Shown here piece after piece: positions 16,342 through 25,174 of a stretch of 64,000 bases of DNA. The notes under the pieces are model-generated. The model searched no databases and was not told the origin of the DNA. It saw nothing but the letters and a program-made list of their open reading frames with translations. A program made the translations under genes and the position numbers. The DNA is from SIG452 sp045541975 (GTDB taxonomy: Bacteria; Bacillota; Clostridia; UMGS1840): contig JAZQKB010000022.1 of the NCBI GenBank assembly GCA_045541975.1, positions 1 through 64,000 on the forward strand, given 5' to 3'. Every line of letters begins with the position of its first letter. Within the stretch, counting starts at the first letter, position 1.

Positions 16342-19300
16342 ATGGCAAAAAAAATGATGACCATGGACGGTAACCAGGCTGCGGCATACGCCTCTTATGC
16401 GTTTACCGAAGTTGCAGGTATTTACCCGATTACCCCGTCCTCCCCGATGGCAGAAAATGTTGACCAGTGGTCTGCAAAAGGTCAGAAAAACATTTTCGGA
16501 AACGAAGTAAAAGTTGTAGAACTTCAGTCTGAAGCAGGTGCTGCTGGTACTGTTCACGGTTCCTTGCAGGCAGGTGCTTTAACCACCACCTATACCGCTT
16601 CTCAGGGTCTTCTTTTGATGATCCCCAACATGTATAAAATTGCAGGGGAATTGCTGCCTTGCGTATTCCATGTATCTGCAAGAGCACTGGCTTCTCATGC
16701 ATTATCCATTTTCGGTGACCATTCCGACGTTATGGCTTGCCGTCAGACCGGTTTTGCGATGCTGGCTGCAAACAGTGTTCAGGAAGTTATGGATTTAGGT
16801 TGTGTTGCTCACTTAACCACCATCAAATCCAGAGTTCCTTTCCTGCATTTCTTCGACGGTTTCAGAACCTCTCACGAAATTCAGAAAATTGAAGTAATTG
16901 ATTACGAAGATCTGAAAAACTTAACCGATTTAGAAGCAGTAAAAGAATTTAAAGCAAGAAGCTTGAATCCTGATGCTCCTGTTCTTCGCGGTACCGCTCA
17001 GAACCCCGACATTTTCTTCCAGGCAAGAGAAGCTTGTAACGGTTACTATGATGCAGTTCCCGAAATCTGCCAGAACTATATGAAAGAAATTTCTAAATTA
17101 ACCGGCAGAAACTACGATTTATTCAACTACTACGGTGCAGCTGATGCTGAAAGAATCATCATCGCTATGGGTTCCGTATGTGACGCAGCTGAAGAAGTAA
17201 TCGACTATTTAACCGCTAAAGGTGAAAAAGTTGGTATGTTAAAAGTTCGTCTGTACAGACCCTTCTCCGTAAAACATTTCTTAGGTGCAATTCCTGCAAC
17301 CGTTAAGAAAATTGCTGTATTAGACAGAACCAAAGAACCCGGTGCACTGGGCGAACCCTTATATCTGGATGTTTGCGCTGCATACTCCGGCGTAGAAAAC
17401 AAACCCTTAATCGTTGGCGGAAGATACGGTTTAGGCTCCAAAGACACTTATCCGGAACAGATTATCGCTGTTTTAGATAACTTAAACGAAGCTGAACCCA
17501 AAAACAACTTCACCATCGGTATCAACGATGATGTTACCCATCTGTCCTTACCCGATGCAGCACCTGTTGACGTGGCTCCCAAAGGAACCATCAGCTGTAA
17601 ATTCTGGGGTCTGGGTGCAGACGGTACTGTTGGTGCAAACAAAAACTCCATCAAAATCATCGGTGACCATACCGACATGTATGCACAGGCATACTTCTCC
17701 TATGACTCTAAAAAATCCGGCGGTATCACCGTTTCTCACTTAAGATTCGGTCATACTCCCATCCGTTCCACCTATTTAATCAAAAAAGCAGACTTCTTAG
17801 CTTGTCATAAAGCTTCTTATATCAGCCAGTACGATATGTTGGCAGATGTAAAAGAAAACGGTACCTTCTTATTGAACACTCACTGGACCGATGAAGAAAT
17901 CATGGCAAACTTACCTGCAAATGTAAAACGCCATTTAGCTCAGAAGAAGATTAAATTCTATGTAATCGACGCTGTTTCTTTAGCAAAAGAAATCGGTCTG
18001 GGCGGCAGAATCAACACCATCATGCAGGCTGGCTTCTTTAAACTGGCAAACGTTATGGATATTAACGATGCAGTAAACTATATGAAAGAAGCAATCAAAA
18101 AGTCCTACGGCAAAAAAGGTGACGATATCGTTAACATGAACAATGCTGCAGTTGATGCAGGTGTCCAGAAGGTTAGAGAAATCGCAGTTCCTGCTGATTG
18201 GGCTAACGCAGTTGATGAAGCAAGTGCTACCAAAGAATCCAATGCTCCTGCATTTGTGAAAAATGTTGTGGAAGTAATCAATAACCAGGAAGGTGACAAA
18301 TTACCCGTTTCTGCATTTAAAGGCATCGAAGACGGTACCTTCCCCCAGGGCACTTCCAAATATGAAAAACGTGGTATCGCAGTTGACGTTCCCCAGTGGA
18401 TTCCCGAAAACTGTATCCAGTGTAACCAGTGTTCCTACGTTTGTCCTCATGCTGCAATCAGACCTTTCTTACTGACCGCAGAAGAAAAAGCAAACGCTCC
18501 GGAAGGCTTTGTTACCAAACAGGGCTTAAAACCCTACGACAGCTATCAGTACAGAATGCAGGTAACCACCTTAGACTGTACCGGTTGTGGCGTATGTGCT
18601 AAGACCTGTCCTGCAAAAGAAAAAGCTCTGGTTATGAAACCCTTAGATACTCAGACCGCAGTAGAAGTTCCCAACTGGGATTATGCAATCGCTCTGCCTG
18701 AAAAGAAAAACCCCATGAACAAAGACACCGTAAAAGGTTCTCAATTTGAAGTTCCTTATCTGGAATTTTCCGGTGCTTGTGCAGGCTGTGGTGAAACTCC
18801 CTACGCAAAACTGATGACTCAGTTATACGGCGACAGAATGATGATCGCTAACGCTACCGGTTGTTCCTCCATCTGGGCAGGTTCTGCTCCGGCTATGCCG
18901 TACACCACCAACCAGAAGGGTCAGGGTCCTGCTTGGGCAAACTCTTTATTTGAAGATAACGCAGAATTTGGTTTCGGTATGTATACCGCTTGTGAAACTG
19001 CAAGAGCTGCAATCTTAGAAAAAGTAAAAGATGTAATCGCAAATGCAAAAGATGAAACTGTGAAAGCTGCTGCTACCGCTTGGGTAGAAGGCTTTGACGA
19101 CGGTGAAAACACCAGAGCACTGTCTGATGCTTTAGTTGCTGCTTTAGAAGCTTGTGACTGCGACTGCGAAAACAAAAAATATATCTTAGAAAACAAACGT
19201 GACCTGATTAAGAGATCTCAGTGGATCTTAGGTGGTGACGGTTGGGCATACGATATCGGCTTCGGCGGTTTAGACCATGTGTTAGCTTCCGGCAAAGATA

Positions 19301-19860
19301 TCAATGTATTAGTATTCGATACCGAAGTTTACTCCAACACCGGCGGACAGGCTTCCAAATCTACCCCGATCGGTGCAGTTGCACAGTTCGCGGCTTCCGG
19401 TAAAAAAGTGAAGAAAAAAGACTTAGGTATGATCGCAATGAGCTACGGCTATGTATATGTTGCTCAGGTTGCTATGGGTGCTAACCAGGCTCAGACCTTA
19501 AAAGCATTCAGAGAAGCTGAACAGCACAAAGGTCCGTCCATCATCATCGCATATGCTCCTTGTATCAACCACGGTATCAAAGGCGGCTTATCCGGTGCTC
19601 AGATGCAGGAAAAGAAAGCTGTTGAATGTGGCTACTGGCACTTATACAGATTCAATCCCGCATTAAAAGATGAAGGCAAAAATCCCTTCACCTTAGATTC
19701 CAAAGCTCCCACCGCTTCCTTCCAGGAATTCTTACAGACCGAAGTTCGTTACACTTCTCTGCAGAGAGCATTCCCCGAAGAAGCAAAAGAACTGTTTGAA
19801 GCAGCAGAAGCAACAGCGAAGGATAGATATCAGTCTTATCTGGACAAAGCTGGAATGTAG
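16342..19860 (+). CDS. nifJ: pyruvate:ferredoxin (flavodoxin) oxidoreductase
   Basis: 1172-residue single-chain enzyme converting pyruvate and CoA to acetyl-CoA, CO2 and reduced ferredoxin, central to anaerobic fermentation. Domains in order: gamma-like TPP/pyruvate domain (ITPSSPMAE), CoA/beta regions, two 4Fe-4S clusters (CIQCNQCSYVCP and CTGCGVCAKTCP), proximal-cluster/TPP region GACAGCGETPYAKL and TPP motif GDGWAYDIGFGG, with EVYSNTGGQASK. Length fits the family. The ATG has AAAGGAGA 11 nt upstream. Codon bias is extreme, as for a highly expressed protein. Flanked by its own promoter and terminator. Confidence 0.97.
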   Translation: MAKKMMTMDGNQAAAYASYAFTEVAGIYPITPSSPMAENVDQWSAKGQKNIFGNEVKVVELQSEAGAAGTVHGSLQAGALTTTYTASQGLLLMIPNMYKIAGELLPCVFHVSARALASHALSIFGDHSDVMACRQTGFAMLAANSVQEVMDLGCVAHLTTIKSRVPFLHFFDGFRTSHEIQKIEVIDYEDLKNLTDLEAVKEFKARSLNPDAPVLRGTAQNPDIFFQAREACNGYYDAVPEICQNYMKEISKLTGRNYDLFNYYGAADAERIIIAMGSVCDAAEEVIDYLTAKGEKVGMLKVRLYRPFSVKHFLGAIPATVKKIAVLDRTKEPGALGEPLYLDVCAAYSGVENKPLIVGGRYGLGSKDTYPEQIIAVLDNLNEAEPKNNFTIGINDDVTHLSLPDAAPVDVAPKGTISCKFWGLGADGTVGANKNSIKIIGDHTDMYAQAYFSYDSKKSGGITVSHLRFGHTPIRSTYLIKKADFLACHKASYISQYDMLADVKENGTFLLNTHWTDEEIMANLPANVKRHLAQKKIKFYVIDAVSLAKEIGLGGRINTIMQAGFFKLANVMDINDAVNYMKEAIKKSYGKKGDDIVNMNNAAVDAGVQKVREIAVPADWANAVDEASATKESNAPAFVKNVVEVINNQEGDKLPVSAFKGIEDGTFPQGTSKYEKRGIAVDVPQWIPENCIQCNQCSYVCPHAAIRPFLLTAEEKANAPEGFVTKQGLKPYDSYQYRMQVTTLDCTGCGVCAKTCPAKEKALVMKPLDTQTAVEVPNWDYAIALPEKKNPMNKDTVKGSQFEVPYLEFSGACAGCGETPYAKLMTQLYGDRMMIANATGCSSIWAGSAPAMPYTTNQKGQGPAWANSLFEDNAEFGFGMYTACETARAAILEKVKDVIANAKDETVKAAATAWVEGFDDGENTRALSDALVAALEACDCDCENKKYILENKRDLIKRSQWILGGDGWAYDIGFGGLDHVLASGKDINVLVFDTEVYSNTGGQASKSTPIGAVAQFAASGKKVKKKDLGMIAMSYGYVYVAQVAMGANQAQTLKAFREAEQHKGPSIIIAYAPCINHGIKGGLSGAQMQEKKAVECGYWHLYRFNPALKDEGKNPFTLDSKAPTASFQEFLQTEVRYTSLQRAFPEEAKELFEAAEATAKDRYQSYLDKAGM

Positions 19861-19981
19861 GCTTGATAAAACGCGCCGAATCAATGAATCTCACCGCTCG
19901 CAGTACACAAAGTACAGCTTCGAGTTTGATTTCTTAATTCTGCATCGTTTTCTCTACGCCTGCCAGACAGGATAAACTATA
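19861..19981 (+). other. unexplained 120-nt 3' region of PFOR
   Basis: No gene seen between the PFOR stop and its terminator. The segment has an imperfect dyad (CTCG..GTAC..GTAC..CGAG, about 19897-19923) and a GCCTG/CAGGC-like pair near 19960. It could be untranslated mRNA, part of a dispersed intergenic repeat or a small RNA; nothing similar occurs elsewhere in the window. Confidence 0.3.
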
Positions 19982-20018
19982 AAAGGGTTCAACCTCTTGG
20001 TTGAACCCTTTTTTTGTT
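19982..20018 (+). terminator. intrinsic terminator of PFOR
   Basis: Perfect 13-bp stem AAAGGGTTCAACC / GGTTGAACCCTTT with a TCTT loop, followed by a T-run (20009-20015). Confidence 0.95.
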
Positions 20019-20027
20019 TGTATTTTG

Positions 20028-20056
20028 TTGCATTTTGCAAAAAAGAGTGGTATAAT
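20028..20056 (+). promoter_or_regulatory. candidate promoter for the yitT-like gene
   Basis: TATAAT (20051-20056) with a weak TTGCAT -35 (20028-20033) at exactly 17 nt. Lies 10 nt after the PFOR terminator and 46 nt before the start codon. Confidence 0.6.
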
Positions 20057-20102
20057 AAAGAAAATGATGTTTTTACCACACCGCATTGAAAGGAAATGTC
20101 CT

Positions 20103-20957
20103 ATGCAGACGGAAAAAGCAAAAAATGTAAAAAACTTTGTGAATATGAATATCGGTTGTGTACTTCTTTCTGTGGGGGTGTATTTCTTTAAAATCCCAAA
20201 CGGCTTTGCCACCGGCGGTGTCACCGGGATTGGTACGGTTTTGGGAAATCTCTTTCCGATTAGTCCTGCGGCTTGGATTTGGATTTTAAATATTTTATTA
20301 TTGCTACTTGGTTTTTTGTTTTTAGGATGGAAAAACAGCGTTAAAACCATTTATTGCAGTATGTTTTATTCGGCACTTACATACCTATTTGAAGTGTTTG
20401 TGCCACTGTCTGCACCGCTGACCAATCAGCCTCTTTTGGAGCTGGTTTATGCCATGCTTTTAACCGCCATCGGCTCGGCAATGATTTTTAATAGCGATGC
20501 CTCCTCGGGAGGAACGGATATCACTGCACTGATTTTGAAAAAGTACACCGATCTGGATGTCGGCAAATCCCTGTTAGCAGTGGACTTTTTGGTTGCTATG
20601 AGTTCGTTTTTCGTATTTAGTGTGCAATCAGGATTATTCTCAATGCTTGGTTTGTTTGCCAAAGCTTTTTTGGTGGACAGCGTGATTGATAATTTAAATA
20701 CCTGTAAATATTTTGTGGTGATTACCACAAAGCGAGACGAAATTTCTCAGTTTATTATGGATACGTTGCATCACGGCGTTACCGTCAGCGATGCGGTGGG
20801 CGGATTTACCAATGATGAAAAGGTGATGATTCACACCGTTTGTAAACGTGCGGAAGCAGTCCGGCTAAAACGGAAAATCAAGGAACTTGATCCGTCATCG
20901 TTTGTAATTGTGACCACCAGTAGCGAAATTATCGGTAGAGGCTTCAGAGCTGTGTAA
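20103..20957 (+). CDS. YitT family membrane protein
   Basis: 284-residue protein with five to six N-terminal transmembrane helices (YitT_membrane, DUF161; GVYFFKIPNGFATGGVTGIGTVLG and SDASSGGTDITALIL) and a C-terminal DUF2179 cytosolic domain (about 200-284, VITTKRDEISQFIMDTLHHGVT). The ATG has AAAGGAA with suitable spacing; upstream in-frame codons would begin inside the terminator. Function of the family is unsettled. Confidence 0.9.
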   Translation: MQTEKAKNVKNFVNMNIGCVLLSVGVYFFKIPNGFATGGVTGIGTVLGNLFPISPAAWIWILNILLLLLGFLFLGWKNSVKTIYCSMFYSALTYLFEVFVPLSAPLTNQPLLELVYAMLLTAIGSAMIFNSDASSGGTDITALILKKYTDLDVGKSLLAVDFLVAMSSFFVFSVQSGLFSMLGLFAKAFLVDSVIDNLNTCKYFVVITTKRDEISQFIMDTLHHGVTVSDAVGGFTNDEKVMIHTVCKRAEAVRLKRKIKELDPSSFVIVTTSSEIIGRGFRAV

Positions 20958-20985
20958 TAATTTTTGCAAATTGAAGGAGCAAAGA

Positions 20986-21930
20986 ATGAAATACTCAGAT
21001 AGTTTTGGAAAAGAATTTGGCAAAAAAAGTTCTAAAATTTTACTTGGGACTGCCTACTTTGGAGATACGATTTCCGAGGCGGAAGCGTTTGCTATGATGG
21101 ATGCCTATTACCAACTGGGAGGTCGTCATATTGATGCCGCCCGTTTGTATGCAGACGGCGAATCAGAAAAAGTCATCGGAAAATGGCTGGCAGAGAGAAA
21201 ACCTGCTGATATTTTTGTTTCCACCAAAGGCGGATACTACGACATGGATGCGGGTGAGGCTCCACGAGTGAATGAGGAAGAGGTGCGTTCTGATTTAGAA
21301 AAAAGCCTTGGTGCATTGGGACTTTCTCACATTGAATTTTATTGGCTCCATCGTGACGATGAAAATACACCCGTTTCTGAAATCATTGAGTTTATGAACC
21401 GATTGGTGAACGAAGGGAAAATCAAAAAATTCGGAGCATCCAACTGGTATTCGGTGCGGATTCAGATGGCAAATCAGTATGCCAAAGAAAAGGGACTTAT
21501 GGGCTTTTCGGCAAGTCAGATTCGGTTTAATCCAGCCTATTGTATAGGGGAACGAACCGGACTTGTGGGAATGGATGCCAATGAATTTTCCTTTTATAAG
21601 CAAAATAATATGCCGGTGGTTGCCTATTCTTCTCAGGCGAAAGGCTTTTTCTCCAAAATGGCAGAGCAGGGCGAAGATGCCTTGTCGGAAAAAGCAAAAA
21701 AACGGTATCTTTGCGAAGAAAATTTAAGACGACTGGAAATGATCAAAAAAATTGCCGAAAAGCATCAGTGCAGTGTGGCATCTGCGGTATGCGGGGTTTT
21801 ATGTTCTATCCCTGAGGTGGAGGTATTTCCGGTGATTGGCGGACGAAATGTTTCTCAAATTACGGATTCTATGCAGGGTGCAGATGTTACCGTATCTTCT
21901 GAGGAAATTAAAGAACTGTTAACATTTTAA
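20986..21930 (+). CDS. aldo/keto reductase
   Basis: 314-residue NADPH-dependent oxidoreductase fold (beta/alpha)8. Seen: LLGTAYFGDTISE, tetrad Asp/Tyr in DAARLYADGESE, Lys in STKGGYY, His in YWLHRDD, KIKKFGASNW, and cofactor region VIGGRNVSQITD near the C-terminus. The ATG has AAGGAG 6 nt upstream. It lies 28 nt after the YitT gene and 20 nt before the AEC carrier, so co-transcription is likely. Substrate unknown. Confidence 0.9.
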   Translation: MKYSDSFGKEFGKKSSKILLGTAYFGDTISEAEAFAMMDAYYQLGGRHIDAARLYADGESEKVIGKWLAERKPADIFVSTKGGYYDMDAGEAPRVNEEEVRSDLEKSLGALGLSHIEFYWLHRDDENTPVSEIIEFMNRLVNEGKIKKFGASNWYSVRIQMANQYAKEKGLMGFSASQIRFNPAYCIGERTGLVGMDANEFSFYKQNNMPVVAYSSQAKGFFSKMAEQGEDALSEKAKKRYLCEENLRRLEMIKKIAEKHQCSVASAVCGVLCSIPEVEVFPVIGGRNVSQITDSMQGADVTVSSEEIKELLTF

Positions 21931-21950
21931 ATGAAAGCGAGGGGCAAACT

Positions 21951-22868
21951 ATGCTGGAAAGTGTATTGACTGTTGGGAATAATGTGTTGGTATTGTTTGT
22001 CCTGATTGCTGTGGGATTTCTGTGTAACAAAATAAAAATGCTCACATCTGCAGCGGTTAAGGACCTGACGAACTTTGTTTTATATATTGTAACACCCTGT
22101 GTGATTGTAAATTCTTATCAGCGAGTGTTTGACAGTGAGATGCTGTTTGGTTTGATGGTGATGCTGGGAGCGTCTGTTTTATCCTTTGGAGCGAACATTC
22201 TGCTTGCACATCTTTTGGTAAAAGACAAAGACAAGCGAAAAGAAAAAACCTTGCGATTCGGGACGGTTTTTTCCAACTGCGTTTATATGTCGTTGCCGCT
22301 TCAACAGGCAATGCTGGGTGAAATCGGAGTGTTTTACGGTGCTACCTACATGGCTGTTTTTCAGATTATTCTGTGGACATACGGCGTTGTGGTTATGAGC
22401 GGCGATAAGAAAAAGATTTCCATCAAAAACATTGTATTAAATCCCGGCATTTTGGGAACGGTTGTTGGAATTGTTCTGTTTGTTGGTTCTATATCCCTTC
22501 CTTTTGCCGTGATTGAGCCGATGAAACATCTTGCGTCATTAAATACGCCGCTTCCCATGGTGATTGTTGGGTATCATTTGGCAGAAGCAAGTTTTCGGAT
22601 TCGGGGATTTTCAACCTATATGTCTATCATACTAAGATTGATTGTATCACCGCTTCTGGCTGTGGCAGGACTTTTGCTTTTCGGTGTTTCTGGAAATATT
22701 TTGGTATCCTGTGCGATTGCGGCATCTTCACCAGTGGCAGCTTCCACCACCATGTTTTCAGAAAAATTTGGCGGAGATACATCCCTTTCGGCAACTTTGG
22801 TGTCTGTAACAACGTTGCTGTCTATTATCACGATGCCGTTGATTGTGGGATTTTTGGCAACATTGTAA
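21951..22868 (+). CDS. AEC family (auxin efflux carrier-like) transporter
   Basis: 305-residue membrane protein with about ten helices in two repeats. Family-like segments: VGFLCNKIKMLTSAAVKDLTNFVLYIVTPCVIVNSY at the start and CAIAASSPVAASTTMFSEKFGGD near the end. Bacterial members carry malate, malonate or other carboxylates; substrate cannot be assigned here. RBS GAGGGG precedes the ATG. Confidence 0.88.
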   Translation: MLESVLTVGNNVLVLFVLIAVGFLCNKIKMLTSAAVKDLTNFVLYIVTPCVIVNSYQRVFDSEMLFGLMVMLGASVLSFGANILLAHLLVKDKDKRKEKTLRFGTVFSNCVYMSLPLQQAMLGEIGVFYGATYMAVFQIILWTYGVVVMSGDKKKISIKNIVLNPGILGTVVGIVLFVGSISLPFAVIEPMKHLASLNTPLPMVIVGYHLAEASFRIRGFSTYMSIILRLIVSPLLAVAGLLLFGVSGNILVSCAIAASSPVAASTTMFSEKFGGDTSLSATLVSVTTLLSIITMPLIVGFLATL

Positions 22869-22935
22869 GAAATGATTGATGAGAATGACGAGAAATATTT
22901 CATCACATAAATGATTATAACAAGGAGAGATTATT

Positions 22936-23280
22936 GTGTATAAAAAGATTGAAGATTTAAAAACCGCTACCAAGCTGAACGCTATGGGGAAAGAAAAAAT
23001 GTTCAAAACTAACCTTGCAGATTTTGAAGGCTGGAATCCGAAAGCACGTCTGTTTTCCCTGGTGCAGGTACCGCCCGGAGAAGAAGTGGACTTTCACATG
23101 CACTTTGGCGAAAGTGAAACCTTCTTCATTCTGTCCGGACAGGGCGTTTATAACGATAACGGCACCCAGATGGATATTGCTCCCGGTATGGTAACTTTCA
23201 CACCGTCAGGGGAAGGCCATTCCATTAAAAACACCGGTGACGGTATGCTTTCCTTTATTGCTTTGATTGTAATGGATTAG
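22936..23280 (+). CDS. cupin-domain protein
   Basis: 114-residue single-domain cupin. Motif 1 is GEEVDFHMHFGESETFFILSG (metal ligands His, His, Glu) and motif 2 is PGMVTFTPSGEGHSI (His). GTG start with AAGGAGAGA upstream. Small cupins of this kind bind metal and act as sugar isomerases, dioxygenases or sensors; no specific role can be assigned. Lies 67 nt after the AEC gene. Confidence 0.88.
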   Translation: MYKKIEDLKTATKLNAMGKEKMFKTNLADFEGWNPKARLFSLVQVPPGEEVDFHMHFGESETFFILSGQGVYNDNGTQMDIAPGMVTFTPSGEGHSIKNTGDGMLSFIALIVMD

Positions 23281-23320
23281 TTTTTTGAATACACGCTTAT
23301 TTTTTTGAGGAATTACTACA

Positions 23321-24499
23321 ATGGAACTTGTAAAAAAATACAGTAAATATACGCTCAGGTGGGTATTATTTGGTGTTCTTTTAGGTGCCCTTGGCGGACT
23401 AATCGGAACAGCCTTTCACATCAGCGTGGATTTTGTGACAGAACAGAGAGAACACAACTTTTGGTTTCTTTATCTTCTGCCTTTTGGCGGTTTGCTGATT
23501 GCGGCGATGTATCAGAGGTTTCGTGGACTCGGAAACCTTGATACCAATCGGGTTTTCCAATCGGTCAAAGAACAAAAAGACGTTCCATTGGTGCTTCTGC
23601 CATTGATTTTTATCGGAACGGTTATCACGCATGCTTTTGGCGGCTCTGCCGGACGGGAGGGAGCAGCGCTCCAGCTTGGCGGCAGTATGGGTTACAATAT
23701 GGGACAAGTCCTAAAGCAAAAGGATGACAATAAAAAGCTGATGGTGTTAGCCGGAATGAGCAGTGTGTTTGCTGCACTGTTTGGCACACCGCTTACGGCG
23801 GCAATCTTTTCGGTGGAAGTGACCCGTCAGGGAAAATGGAAGTTTTCAGGATTGTTTCCCTGCGTTGTGGCGTCATTGGTTGCGTTCCTTACAGCGCAAT
23901 TTTTAGGGGTGGAACCTGTTCGCTTCCTGATGCCGGATTTTACATATCGTTTTCATCTGGTTTGGCAGATGCTTTTGTTAGCTGTTTTGTTTGCAGGAGT
24001 GTGTATATTATTTACCTTTGCCTTACATAAAACAGAGCATATTAGCAAAAAAATGATTCCCAATCCTTATTTACGGGTAGCGTTAGGCGGTCTTTTCATC
24101 GTCGGACTTGCATTGTTACTCCAAACCACAGACTATAACGGAGCAGGGATGGGGGTCATCGGCAATGCCGTTTCTGGAACTGCAAAATACGAAGCATTTC
24201 TTTTGAAAATTGTATTTACTGCCATTACTGTTGCTGCAGGCTTTAAAGGTGGCGAAATCGTGCCGACCTTCTTTATTGGCGCAACCTTTGGTTGTGTTGC
24301 GGGAGCACTGCTCGGACTTCCTGCAGGCGTAGGTGCTTGCCTTGGTTTTGTGGCACTGTTTTCGGGGATGACCAAATGTCCCGTTGCTGCAATTCTTTTG
24401 GCAATGGAAGTGTTTGGTATTGGTGGAATGGTACTGTTTATTCCTGTGACTGTAATTACCTGGCTTTTGTCCGGTCGACGTGGACTTTATCAACAATAA
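23321..24499 (+). CDS. ClC-family chloride/fluoride channel or antiporter
   Basis: 392-residue ClC protein. The N-terminal half carries GSAGREGAALQLGG (108-121) with the gating Glu113 in GREG, and MSSVFAALFGTPLTAAIFSVE; the C-terminal half has KGGEIVPTFFIGATFGCVAG. The shorter length without a CBS domain matches small Firmicute ClC proteins. The gating Glu suggests a proton-coupled antiporter rather than a passive channel. The ion (chloride or fluoride) was not decided; no fluoride riboswitch is evident upstream. Confidence 0.9.
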   Translation: MELVKKYSKYTLRWVLFGVLLGALGGLIGTAFHISVDFVTEQREHNFWFLYLLPFGGLLIAAMYQRFRGLGNLDTNRVFQSVKEQKDVPLVLLPLIFIGTVITHAFGGSAGREGAALQLGGSMGYNMGQVLKQKDDNKKLMVLAGMSSVFAALFGTPLTAAIFSVEVTRQGKWKFSGLFPCVVASLVAFLTAQFLGVEPVRFLMPDFTYRFHLVWQMLLLAVLFAGVCILFTFALHKTEHISKKMIPNPYLRVALGGLFIVGLALLLQTTDYNGAGMGVIGNAVSGTAKYEAFLLKIVFTAITVAAGFKGGEIVPTFFIGATFGCVAGALLGLPAGVGACLGFVALFSGMTKCPVAAILLAMEVFGIGGMVLFIPVTVITWLLSGRRGLYQQ

Positions 24500-24510
24500 A
24501 AAGGCATAAA

Positions 24511-24543
24511 AAAATCCCGTATGGAAGTTCCATACGGGATTTT
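24511..24543. terminator. bidirectional terminator between clc and rpsT
   Basis: Perfect 14-bp stem AAAATCCCGTATGG / CCATACGGGATTTT with a 5-nt loop. A-tract on one side and T-tract on the other, so it can serve both convergent genes. Confidence 0.93.
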
Positions 24544-24563
24544 AATATTTGGGTTTCTAAAAA

Positions 24564-24830
24564 TTAACCTTTAATTGCTGCATTGTATTTTTTAGCAACA
24601 GCAGATTTTTTTCTGGAAGCAGTATTCTTTTTCAGAACGCCTTTAGTGCAAGCCATATCAATGGTTTTTACGGTGTTCTGGAATACTTCAGCTAAGTTTG
24701 CTTCTTTCTTTTCACAAGCTGCTTCAAAGGTTTTTAAAGTGGTTTTTAAGTTGGATTTAATCATCTGGTTCTGCAGAGTTTTGGTTGCAATAACTTTTAC
24801 TCTTTTTTCAGCGGATTTGATATTCGGCAT
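24564..24830 (-). CDS. rpsT: 30S ribosomal protein S20
   Basis: 88-residue S20: begins MPNIKSAEKRVKVIATKTLQNQ and ends KKSAVAKKYNAAIKG, the expected highly basic helical bundle binding 16S rRNA. Standard length. Transcribed opposite to its neighbours from a perfect consensus promoter, with an approximately 110-nt leader that contains a stable two-part stem (see the leader entry), consistent with autoregulation known for S20 in other bacteria. Confidence 0.97.
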   Translation of the reverse strand: MPNIKSAEKRVKVIATKTLQNQMIKSNLKTTLKTFEAACEKKEANLAEVFQNTVKTIDMACTKGVLKKNTASRKKSAVAKKYNAAIKG

Positions 24831-24873
24831 TTCAAAAATACTCCTTTTCTTAACATTAAGTTTTTATAAGTAT

Positions 24874-24924
24874 TATTTGAGTCAGAGGTTGCAGCCAAGA
24901 ACGACTTGGCATTGCACTCAAATA
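24874..24924 (-). promoter_or_regulatory. structured 5' leader of rpsT (candidate autoregulatory RNA)
   Basis: On the transcript the arms TATTTGAGT and ACTCAAATA pair perfectly (9 bp); inside are GCA/TGC (3 bp) and GCCAAG/CTTGGC (6 bp) around a TCGTT loop, with a 2-nt bulge on the 5' side and an 8-nt bulge (AACCTCTG) on the 3' side. It sits between promoter and RBS. An asymmetric-bulge helix in a ribosomal-protein leader is a typical protein-binding element; autoregulation is inferred. Confidence 0.6.
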
Positions 24925-24947
24925 GTATTACCAATACAACCTTTAGT

Positions 24948-24976
24948 ATTATAATGAATAAATCTAAAAATGTCAA
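24948..24976 (-). promoter_or_regulatory. sigma-A promoter for rpsT
   Basis: Reading the reverse strand: TTGACA (24976-24971), 17-nt spacer, TATAAT (24953-24948). Perfect consensus, fitting a ribosomal-protein gene. Confidence 0.93.
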
Positions 24977-25069
24977 GCCTTTTTTGTCAAAAAGTTCACA
25001 TATTTTGTAATTTTTTTCTAGGAAAGGAGAATTATCTGAAAAATTTCGTCGGATTCTTTCAAAAAGCAC

Positions 25070-25098
25070 TTGAAATTTTTTATATAATAGTATATAAT
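25070..25098 (+). promoter_or_regulatory. promoter for valS
   Basis: TTGAAA (25070-25075), 17-nt spacer, TATAAT (25093-25098). A second TATAAT lies at 25083-25088. The leader to the valS start is only about 70 nt, too short for a T-box. Confidence 0.75.
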
Positions 25099-25174
25099 TG
25101 AAAATAGCGTATTATGTCCGAAAAACAAGATGTTTTCAACTTTGAACGAATTATACACGAAAGGTGATAACAAT

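Noticed and set aside
24583..24954. Forward-strand 123-residue ORF over rpsT
   Set aside because: Antisense shadow of rpsT and its leader/promoter.
25099..25174. T-box riboswitch ahead of valS
   Set aside because: The leader is only about 70 nt with no T-box sequence and no terminator.
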